The position numbers and the translations under genes were made by a program. The notes beneath the pieces were generated by a model. That model was not told the DNA's origin. It did not search any database and saw only the letters and a list, made by a program, of their open reading frames with translations. This document shows positions 17,639 to 23,671 of a DNA stretch of 36,109 nt, one piece after another (the first letter of the stretch is position 1; every line of letters starts with the position of its first letter). Source of the stretch: Flavobacterium laiguense (lineage in GTDB: Bacteria; Bacteroidota; Bacteroidia; Flavobacteriales; Flavobacteriaceae); contig NZ_QCZH01000029.1 of the NCBI RefSeq assembly GCF_003097655.1, positions 1-36,109 on the forward strand, written 5' to 3'.

Positions 17639-18304
17639 TTAAGCATCCAAAAAAAACATTGCATTTTGAATAGCATAAACAACCAATCCAGCAATATTTT
17701 TAGATTCTGTTTTAAATAATAAATTATTTCGGTGACCTTCTACTGTTCTGGGGCTTATAAATAATTCTTCACCAATTTCTATGGCACTTTTCTGTTTGCA
17801 AATGAGTTGCAATACTTCCAGCTCTCGAGAAGTAATAAAACTGGCATCAAAACCACACTTATATTTTTTATTTGCAATACTATCATTCTGAATAATATTC
17901 ATAACATAATCTGAATAATAAAAACCTCTCCTAGCTACTTCATTTATGGTCTTCAACAATTCTTGAGGGGTAGCTTTTTTAACCAAATAAGAAACAGCTC
18001 CCACATCAATCATGTTAATAATAAATGATTTTGAATCATAGCTTGTCAAAGCAATAATTTTTATTTCTGAAAATTCTCTATTGATAATCTTGGTAGTTTC
18101 TATCCCATTTAGCAATGGCATTTTCAAATCCATGATTACAATATCGGGCTTGGGGTTATTCCCTCTTAGAAACTCAATCAATTCCATACCATCTGAAGCT
18201 TCAAAAACTACTTCTACGTTTTCTTCTTTATCCAACAAAAAAGAAATTCCTTTTCTAAATAAGACTTCATCATCAACCAAAATTACTTTTATAGTTTCAT
18301 TCAT
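17639..18304 (-). CDS. LuxR/NarL-type response regulator (copy 1)
   Basis: A 221-residue DNA-binding response regulator. The receiver domain (about 5-120) has the acidic pair Asp11-Asp12, phosphoacceptor Asp59 in IVIMDLKMP and conserved Lys in SYLVKKATP. The C-terminal LuxR helix-turn-helix (about 155-215) contains SPRTVEGHRNNLLFKT. A start at 18370 would add 22 residues that the paralogue lacks, and would read through a 26-nt direct repeat. The ATG at 18304 aligns with the paralogue at 20928-21602. Roughly two thirds of residues are identical to that copy by eye. Its likely partner is the kinase 139 nt upstream; in copy 2 the pair is only 3 nt apart. Confidence 0.93.
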   Translation of the reverse strand: MNETIKVILVDDEVLFRKGISFLLDKEENVEVVFEASDGMELIEFLRGNNPKPDIVIMDLKMPLLNGIETTKIINREFSEIKIIALTSYDSKSFIINMIDVGAVSYLVKKATPQELLKTINEVARRGFYYSDYVMNIIQNDSIANKKYKCGFDASFITSRELEVLQLICKQKSAIEIGEELFISPRTVEGHRNNLLFKTESKNIAGLVVYAIQNAMFFLDA

Positions 18305-18380
18305 ATGTAGATAATATTTGTTTTTTATTTGAATATGGTATCGCCAGATCTTCATTGGTGTTTGCGACAACTGCTGTCAT
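18297..18380 (-). CDS. Possible 27-residue leader ORF overlapping the regulator start
   Basis: An ATG at 18378-18380 opens a 27-codon frame ending IPYSNKKQILSTYE, whose TGA overlaps the regulator's start (ATGAATGA arrangement). The words KQILSTYE are repeated in the same frame upstream, because a 26-nt direct repeat 87 nt (29 codons) away is in phase. It could be a translationally coupled leader or just a trace of a local duplication. There is no homology support. Confidence 0.25.
   Translation of the reverse strand: MTAVVANTNEDLAIPYSNKKQILSTYE
18300..18325. repeat. 26-nt direct repeat, copy at the regulator start
   Basis: The same 26 nt recur at 18387-18412, offset 87 nt. The sequence includes CATATGTAGATAATATTTG. 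This copy contains the start codon of the regulator gene. Confidence 0.85.
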
Positions 18381-18386
18381 GGATAT

Positions 18387-18412
18387 TTCATATGTAGATA
18401 ATATTTGTTTTT
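18387..18412. repeat. 26-nt direct repeat, upstream copy
   Basis: Identical to 18300-18325. It lies between the kinase stop (18444) and the regulator start, in a gap that is absent from the paralogous pair. Confidence 0.85.
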
Positions 18413-18443
18413 AAGGAATCTGGAATCAAAACAATTTCACGTT

Positions 18444-19115
18444 TTAGAAATTAAAAATCACAGAAATTCCATCATTCAATTGCGACTCAATTGTGATATT
18501 TCCTTCTAGAATGGCAACTCTACTTACAATAATTTTCATCCCAAGACCATTATGTTCCTCTATTTGTTTCAATTCGAAACCAATTCCATTGTCTGAATAA
18601 ATACAAGTTCTTTTTCCATTTATTTCTTCAAAAAGAATAGAAATAACTGTCGCTTTTCCATGTTCTATAGAATTAGTCAACAACTCCTGTAAAATTCTAA
18701 AAATATGGATATGAGATTCATTATCTTCAAAATCAAATTTTAGTTTACTTTCATATTGAATCACTACAGATTCGTTATTATCCAATTCAGCACACAACTC
18801 TTCTATCCCAGCATGAAGTCCAAATTTATCCAATACTGGGGGAAGTAAACTATACGCCATTTCTTTAGAACTATTTAATGCTTTTGAAGTATATTCTATA
18901 ATGTTTTTCATGATTTCTTCGTTGTCCTCTGAGGACAAATTAGGAATCTTTAGAAGATGACAATTCAAGGAAATCACATTCAATTTTGAACTTATATCAT
19001 CGTGTAATTCATGTGCAATTCGTTTCCGATCTGATTCTAAAGTACGTATCACAGATACTAATTGATTACTTTTTAGGAAAATATCTAAATTATTGAGCTC
19101 TAATTTCTTTTCCAT
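18444..19115 (-). CDS. Soluble sensor histidine kinase (copy 1)
   Basis: A 223-residue HisKA_3-type kinase that would phosphorylate the regulator downstream. The dimerisation/phosphoacceptor box is RKRIAHELHDD (His38), the N-box is LQELLTNSIEHG, and the G-boxes are DNGIGF and NGLGMK. It has no membrane segment, unlike its paralogue at 21606-22397, which carries about 40 extra N-terminal residues including a transmembrane helix. An in-frame stop lies 10 codons upstream, so the protein is not simply mis-started. The signal it senses must therefore reach it in the cytoplasm or through another protein. It may be the decayed or re-purposed copy of a duplicated system. Confidence 0.9.
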   Translation of the reverse strand: MEKKLELNNLDIFLKSNQLVSVIRTLESDRKRIAHELHDDISSKLNVISLNCHLLKIPNLSSEDNEEIMKNIIEYTSKALNSSKEMAYSLLPPVLDKFGLHAGIEELCAELDNNESVVIQYESKLKFDFEDNESHIHIFRILQELLTNSIEHGKATVISILFEEINGKRTCIYSDNGIGFELKQIEEHNGLGMKIIVSRVAILEGNITIESQLNDGISVIFNF

Positions 19116-19212
19116 AATTCTTATATTATCAAAGTGTGATTAACTATTCCTTATCTATTTTATAAAGTTATTTTAATCTCTTATAAAAAAGGCATGAAAA
19201 CGATAAAGGCAA

Positions 19213-19232
19213 TTGTCTTATAATTAAGACAA
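19213..19232. promoter_or_regulatory. Operator-like palindrome upstream of kinase copy 1
   Basis: TTGTCTTA (19213-19220) and TAAGACAA (19225-19232) form a perfect 8-4-8 inverted repeat about 98 nt upstream of the kinase ATG. A minus-strand -7 element (plus strand CAAATATA, 19271-19278) lies just upstream. A dimeric regulator, possibly the LuxR-type protein itself, could bind here. Confidence 0.35.
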
Positions 19233-19406
19233 AAACAAGTATTTCGTCGGTTTTATATGAATTTTACAGACAAATATAATTAACAATTAATCATTTTCCT
19301 AATAAAATTAAAACTTTATTACATAAGACTAAGATAATTCTTTATTAAATTAAACAATCCCATTAACCACTATAATTTGAAATAATCAACGGAAAAGACT
19401 TTTAAT

Positions 19407-19603
19407 CTATCCCTCAAATCCGAAATCCTTTAAAATTTTAAGTCTTGCGGATTTGAGGTTATCATTATTAAAACCACTTCCTAATGCCTCATTCGCTGGC
19501 TGGAGATTTCGCCATGTAGTTTCATCCATTGATAACAAAATGAATGATTTTTTTGCGGTAATTGATGTTAGAAAACGAACAAATACGATATTTTTTTAGA
19601 CAT
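19407..19603 (-). pseudogene. Chimeric relic: asnB-like N-terminus fused to DnaB C-terminal tail
   Basis: Reading leftward from 19589 to the TAG at 19407 gives 60 codons. The first part, FLTSITAKKSFILLSMDETT, matches FLISISSKASFILLPMDETT of the secreted protein at 16287-17549 (15 of 20). It continues in frame into NLQPANEALGSGFNND, matching NLPSANEAFGSNFNND of the DnaB tail (12 of 16). At DNA level 19458-19509 and 23699-23750 agree in 41 of 52 columns by hand. An ATG at 19601-19603 is out of frame by one base across a run of seven A, so the start is broken. The relic sits between two paralogous kinase/regulator pairs, as a tandem-duplication junction would. Confidence 0.8.
19412..19458. repeat. 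Inverted repeat at the end of the chimeric relic
   Basis: CCTCAAATCCG (19412-19422) and CGGATTTGAGG (19448-19458) form a perfect 11-bp stem over a 25-nt AT-rich loop. It begins where the DnaB similarity of the relic ends. There is no T-tract, so a terminator role is doubtful. Confidence 0.5.
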
Positions 19604-20263
19604 AAGTATAAATTTATGTTCGCTATAAAAACAGGTAAAAACACGCATTTAAACGATGATCTGTGTAGCTAACTTTGAATTATAAATTTAAACATTCAAT
19701 AATTATTCCAGATGCGAGAGAGAAAAAAAATCAGTATTTAAAAAAAAACACTTAAAATAATCGACTTATTTCTCTTAAAAATAACCCTCATTGTATATTA
19801 TGTACTTTCTATTCCATTTATTCTAAATTAATTTTAAGCTCTTCTAAAAAGGAGTACTATACTTTCAAAATACATAAAATAAAAAAAAAGAAGCCTACTG
19901 ATGAATAGCCTATAGCCCCAAAACTATATAATAGCTCATTCAAAAATAATTAAAAGTTCATGACGCCTTGAATCTTGAACTCCATAAAATCATTAGGAAA
20001 TCTAACCCACATTAATGCTGACTTTTTTTTAAAAAAAATCTATAAAACAAAACGCCTATGATACTATTTTTAAGAAGAAGCTTTAGTCCTGTCTTTTTAC
20101 AAAAAAGATAAAGAATTAGGATCAAAGTCTAAAACGATTATATTTTTTTACAAATGAGCCATTAGACCAATTTATTCTGTCTCATTTCAATTGACACAAC
20201 CGTTTGAGAAAATGGCTAGTTCAATACCATTTTACAAAACATTTTTATTAAACAATATATATT

Positions 20264-20794
20264 ATGAAAACAATTATTATTGCGTTGCTATTAGTAAGTT
20301 TTACAAATACAACATATGGCCAAGAAAATATAGCTCCTGATTATGAGAATGCAAATCTAAAAACCGAAGAATTACCTGGTATGGTTATAAAAACAAATGG
20401 GAAAGTTTCCTCTATATATTTACCAGACAAACACCCTGATGAAGTAGTAAGAGGGCTTGAGAAAAAATTTGTGGATTATTCTATTCCAAAAAATGATAAA
20501 GAAGATCCAATATCCAGAGTCAGTTTGGAAGTCGAAAGAGGTGTATTAGTGGCACATTATGACTATGACCAAAAATTAATAGGAGTGGATGAAAAATATA
20601 AAAATGTAAGACTCCCTAATGCCATTGTATATTCTGTTCAAAAGGAACTTCCGGGTTGGTCAATTACAGACGACACTTACTTTTACTCACAAAAGGATGG
20701 TGTGGTTACAAAAAAACACTATAAACTTAGAGTCGAAAAAGAAAATAAAATGCGCAACATTTTAGTGTATGCAGATGGTAAGATCAAAAATTAA
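20264..20794 (+). CDS. Secreted PepSY-like (DUF2874-like) hypothetical protein
   Basis: A 176-residue protein with a signal peptide (about 1-19, MKTIIIALLLVSFTNTTYG). The second half, LPNAIVYSVQKELPGWSITD followed by Tyr-rich strands and VYADGKIKN, resembles the PepSY-like periplasmic module, where a 'P...YPGW...' helix is followed by strands ending in a DGK turn. The first half (LPGMVIKTNGKVSSIYLPDK) may be a degenerate repeat of the same. The function is unknown; such proteins often sit beside two-component systems. It is on the opposite strand to both kinase/regulator pairs and converges on the second regulator. It has its own terminator. Confidence 0.65.
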   Translation: MKTIIIALLLVSFTNTTYGQENIAPDYENANLKTEELPGMVIKTNGKVSSIYLPDKHPDEVVRGLEKKFVDYSIPKNDKEDPISRVSLEVERGVLVAHYDYDQKLIGVDEKYKNVRLPNAIVYSVQKELPGWSITDDTYFYSQKDGVVTKKHYKLRVEKENKMRNILVYADGKIKN

Positions 20795-20823
20795 TCATTC
20801 TACCTTTTAAAAACTATTATAAG

Positions 20824-20862
20824 GAGACAATCCGAGAATTGATTTTCAGATTGTCTCTTTTG
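20824..20862 (+). terminator. Terminator after the PepSY-like gene
   Basis: GAGACAATC (20824-20832) pairs with GATTGTCTC (20849-20857), followed by TTTT. The loop is 16 nt. Confidence 0.6.
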
Positions 20863-20927
20863 CCTTTAATCTTTAATTGAAGGTTTCTATTTATAAACTA
20901 ACTACCGATTTCTTTATTATAACAAGA

Positions 20928-21602
20928 CTAGTCCAATAAATTCCCTAGAGACACAATTTTATTTTGAATAGCATACACCACTAGTCCAGCAATATTTTTA
21001 CATTCTGTTTTAAATAATAAATTATTACGGTGCCCCTCAACCGTCCGAGGGCTAATAAAGAGAAGTTCCCCTATTTCTGTGGTGCTTTTTTGACTACAAA
21101 TATGTTGTAATACTTCTAGCTCACGGCTACTAAGAAAATTATTATCGAAACGACTTTTGATCTTTCTGGTTGTCAATGCACTTTCATGAATGACTTGCAT
21201 AACATAATCGTTATAATAAAACCCTTTTGTGGCAACTTCATTTATGGTTGTCAACAGTTCTTGCGGTGTGGCATTTTTTATTAAATAGGAAACCACTCCC
21301 ACATCAATCATATTGGCTACAAAAGATTCCGAATCATAACTAGTTAAAGCTATAATTTTAATCTTAGGGAAATCTTTATGAATAATCTTTGTAGCTTCGA
21401 CACCATTTAATAATGGCATTTTTAAATCTATCATAATAATATCCGGATGATTTCTATTTTCTTTCAAAAAAGAAATAAGTTCATTCCCGTTTGAAGCTTC
21501 AAAAATAACATCTATATTCTTTTCTCTTTCTAACAAAAAAGAAATCCCTTTTCTAAAAAGAACTTCATCATCTGCTAATATAATTTTAATGGAATTGTCC
21601 AT
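20928..21602 (-). CDS. LuxR/NarL-type response regulator (copy 2)
   Basis: A 224-residue regulator built like copy 1: receiver (about 5-120) with Asp11-Asp12, phosphoacceptor Asp59 in IIMIDLKMP and Lys in SYLIKNATP, then a LuxR helix-turn-helix with SPRTVEGHRNNLLFKT. It starts 3 nt after the kinase stop, so the two are translationally linked. It is the last gene of a four-gene leftward operon. Differences from copy 1 lie mainly in the linker (HESALTTRKIKSRFDNNF) and the last residues. The recognition helix is nearly identical, so both regulators may bind the same DNA sites. Confidence 0.94.
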   Translation of the reverse strand: MDNSIKIILADDEVLFRKGISFLLEREKNIDVIFEASNGNELISFLKENRNHPDIIMIDLKMPLLNGVEATKIIHKDFPKIKIIALTSYDSESFVANMIDVGVVSYLIKNATPQELLTTINEVATKGFYYNDYVMQVIHESALTTRKIKSRFDNNFLSSRELEVLQHICSQKSTTEIGELLFISPRTVEGHRNNLLFKTECKNIAGLVVYAIQNKIVSLGNLLD

Positions 21603-21605
21603 AAT

Positions 21606-22397
21606 CTAAAAACTAAAAATAACTTCTACTCCCTTATTAACCTTAGCATTAATGTTAAGGGTTCCTTCTAAAAAACCAACACGACTTTCAATATTTTTCA
21701 TACCCAGTCCATGCTGATTTTTTTTATCCTTGCTGTCAAAACCACAGCCATCATCGGTATAACAACATTCTTTCATTCCGTTTTCCTCAACAAAAACAAT
21801 GGAAATATTTCTGGCCTTTCCATGCCTCAAAGAATTATTCATCAATTCCTGTAAAATTCTAAAAACATGTAAATGTTTGTCTTTATCCAAATCGTCAAAC
21901 TGAACTTGATTTTGATAACTTACATTGACAGATTTACTGCTGTTAAACTCCTGACATAATTCTTCGACACCCGCATGAAGCCCAAATTTGTCTAATACTG
22001 CCGGCAACAAACCATGTGCAATTTCTCTTGAATTCTTAAGTGCTTTACCAGTAAGATTGATGATATTTCCCGTAATTTCAGCAATCTCTTGTACTGTCAA
22101 ATTAGGTGTCATTAGCAAATGACTATTCAATGAAACTATATTTAGTTTAGAACTAATGTCATCGTGTAAATCTTGGGCAATACGCTTGCGTTCGGCTTCC
22201 TGGCTAATAATTCCGGCTCGTAAAAGTTCTTTGTGATGATGAATTTCCAAGTCTTTTTTTTCAAATTCTTTCTGAATAATTTTCTTTCTCGAAAAATAGA
22301 AAAACAAGATCAGAACCAAAACCATCGATAGAAAAGCGATGCAGGTATATATAATTATTTCAATTAAATCATTTTCATATATTAAATCTGCCTTCAT
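21606..22397 (-). CDS. Membrane-anchored sensor histidine kinase (copy 2)
   Basis: A 263-residue HisKA_3-type kinase. One transmembrane helix (about 12-35, LIEIIIYTCIAFLSMVLVLI) is followed by a charged coiled-coil-like linker (KKIIQKEFEKKDLEIHHHKE). The phosphoacceptor box is RKRIAQDLHDD (His78), the N-box LQELMNNSLRHG, and the G-boxes DDGCGFD and HGLGMK. There is almost no extracellular sensor domain, only about 10 residues before the helix. Sensing probably depends on a partner, and the multi-pass protein 6 nt upstream is the obvious candidate. It resembles copy 1 closely from residue 67 onward. Confidence 0.94.
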   Translation of the reverse strand: MKADLIYENDLIEIIIYTCIAFLSMVLVLILFFYFSRKKIIQKEFEKKDLEIHHHKELLRAGIISQEAERKRIAQDLHDDISSKLNIVSLNSHLLMTPNLTVQEIAEITGNIINLTGKALKNSREIAHGLLPAVLDKFGLHAGVEELCQEFNSSKSVNVSYQNQVQFDDLDKDKHLHVFRILQELMNNSLRHGKARNISIVFVEENGMKECCYTDDGCGFDSKDKKNQHGLGMKNIESRVGFLEGTLNINAKVNKGVEVIFSF

Positions 22398-22403
22398 AAA
22401 ATA

Positions 22404-23033
22404 CTATTGAATACTCGTTTTATAATAACTTTTTTTCCATTCTATTAATATCAATACCTGATAAATTATATACAGAAAAGCATTTAGAATCCATGTTGTT
22501 AAACTCATTTTCGGACTTAGCACAGTTGTTAAATTTCCTACCAAATACAATATTGAACTTCCAAACAGATATGTTATAATCCCTATATTGATATAATAAA
22601 ACTCTTTTTTTCCATTCAACATATTGTATAAATGAAAAGTGGCATAAATGATAAGTAAAAAAGAGGTGATGAATATTTCGAATAAATTAAATCTAAAGAA
22701 CAAGCTAGTATCATTCCCATATTGAATTGCTAAAGCCAATAGCACCAATACTAAACCTATTCTCACTATTCTTTTTTGGTAGTCTTCTTTCAAAATAGCT
22801 AGATAAAAAAAGCTCAACAACACTAATTGTCCAATAAAATAAAAATGGGTTGTGAATAGGTTTTGGAAATGAAATTCAATCATGATTTTTGAAACCATTT
22901 GAATTATAAATATCATTCCTAAATACCATGTGAAAATCATGTAGGCCTTTCCATGTTTGGAAAAGCCTATGAAAAAAATGATTAAATTGACTAATAAAAT
23001 CACATATCCAACATTCACAAACAATTTTAACAT
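22404..23033 (-). CDS. Multi-pass membrane protein, possible sensor partner of the kinase
   Basis: A 209-residue protein with six or seven hydrophobic segments (about 5-25, 32-52, 65-82, 88-106, 115-135, 148-168 and 178-198) joined by short loops, and a basic C-terminus (EWKKSYYKTSIQ). I do not recognise the family. It begins 7 nt after the CPPxC protein and ends 6 nt before the kinase, so it belongs to the same transcript. The layout resembles 7TM receptor-type sensors that hand a signal to a kinase with little periplasmic domain. That role is inferred from position only. Confidence 0.75.
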   Translation of the reverse strand: MLKLFVNVGYVILLVNLIIFFIGFSKHGKAYMIFTWYLGMIFIIQMVSKIMIEFHFQNLFTTHFYFIGQLVLLSFFYLAILKEDYQKRIVRIGLVLVLLALAIQYGNDTSLFFRFNLFEIFITSFLLIIYATFHLYNMLNGKKEFYYINIGIITYLFGSSILYLVGNLTTVLSPKMSLTTWILNAFLYIIYQVLILIEWKKSYYKTSIQ

Positions 23034-23040
23034 CTATAAG

Positions 23041-23430
23041 CTATTGAAACATTGGACTATTAGCATCACAAGCTGGAGGGCAAGGTTGTGTGACATCATA
23101 AATAGCATTGGCAACATTTTCATCGCCAACAGTAATCATATCCACATAAATACCCGTTGCTGGGTTGTATTTGCAACCTACAATCATTAATTTTTCTATT
23201 CCCTCATTATCCACCCCAATATAAGCTCTAACGGCATCGATCCCTTCGGCTAATACTTCCAATAAATCTATTTTAGGAATTAAAAACGCGTGTAATTCAT
23301 GGTGTTTATTGTAGTTTCCTTCTTTTTTTTCCCATCGTTTCGCCCATTTTTGAGCTTCTTTTAGCGGAATGGTATTTACTTCTTTAACAATTTCTTGGGG
23401 CTTGTTTACGGAGGTGATTTCATTAGACAT
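23041..23430 (-). CDS. Hypothetical cytoplasmic protein with a CPPxC tail
   Basis: A 129-residue soluble protein with no signal peptide. A charged helix (PLKEAQKWAKRWEKKEGNYN) is followed by an alpha/beta region (HAFLIPKIDLLEVLAEG, VRAYIGVDNEG) and a GCKYNPATG turn. The C-terminus is PCPPACDANSPMFQ. The CPPxC cysteines, with the cysteine of GCKYN, could bind metal or form a disulfide. I do not recognise a characterised family. It is the first gene of the tight operon leading to the membrane protein, kinase and regulator. It may be a signal input or an anti-regulator, but nothing in the sequence decides this. Confidence 0.7.
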   Translation of the reverse strand: MSNEITSVNKPQEIVKEVNTIPLKEAQKWAKRWEKKEGNYNKHHELHAFLIPKIDLLEVLAEGIDAVRAYIGVDNEGIEKLMIVGCKYNPATGIYVDMITVGDENVANAIYDVTQPCPPACDANSPMFQ

Positions 23431-23617
23431 AACAGTACTTATTTTTTAAATTACAAAATTCTTACGTCAAGAAAAAAGAAAAGCTAAGTTACTGATTTTT
23501 TGCGCTTTATACTAAATATTTCTAAATAAAACACAAAGAATACCACATTAGATAAATGTCTCAAATTTTGAGAGATTCAACTGTTTACAAAGAGAAAATG
23601 AATGTGATTTTTAGTTA

Positions 23618-23643
23618 CAAAAAAAGCCTACAAAAGTAGGCTT
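23618..23643 (-). terminator. dnaB terminator
   Basis: Reading leftward, AAGCCTAC pairs with GTAGGCTT around TTTT (arms 23624-23631 and 23636-23643), followed by a T-run. It lies just after the dnaB stop. Confidence 0.85.
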
Positions 23644-23671
23644 GAATGGTATTTTGAAAAAGAATATTATT

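Larger units (their letters stand above)
19116..20263. other. 1.15-kb AT-rich stretch with a chimeric relic
   Basis: No intact gene. It contains the chimeric relic at 19407-19603, a palindrome at 19213-19232 and an inverted repeat at 19412-19458, all listed separately. The part from about 19610 to 20263 is AT-rich, full of homopolymer runs and stop codons. I recognised nothing in it. Confidence 0.6.

Noticed and set aside
18305..18370. A 22-residue N-terminal extension of response regulator copy 1
   Set aside because: The paralogue starts at the equivalent of 18304, and the extension reads through a direct repeat with no receiver-domain sequence.
18300..18412. A short CRISPR array
   Set aside because: There are only two repeat copies, no cas genes, and the repeat covers a start codon.
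19604..20263. Remnants of the CPPxC or membrane-protein genes, as the duplication model might predict
   Set aside because: I compared the stretch, and 19116-19406, by eye and found no convincing match; the second copy may have lost them or they arrived later.
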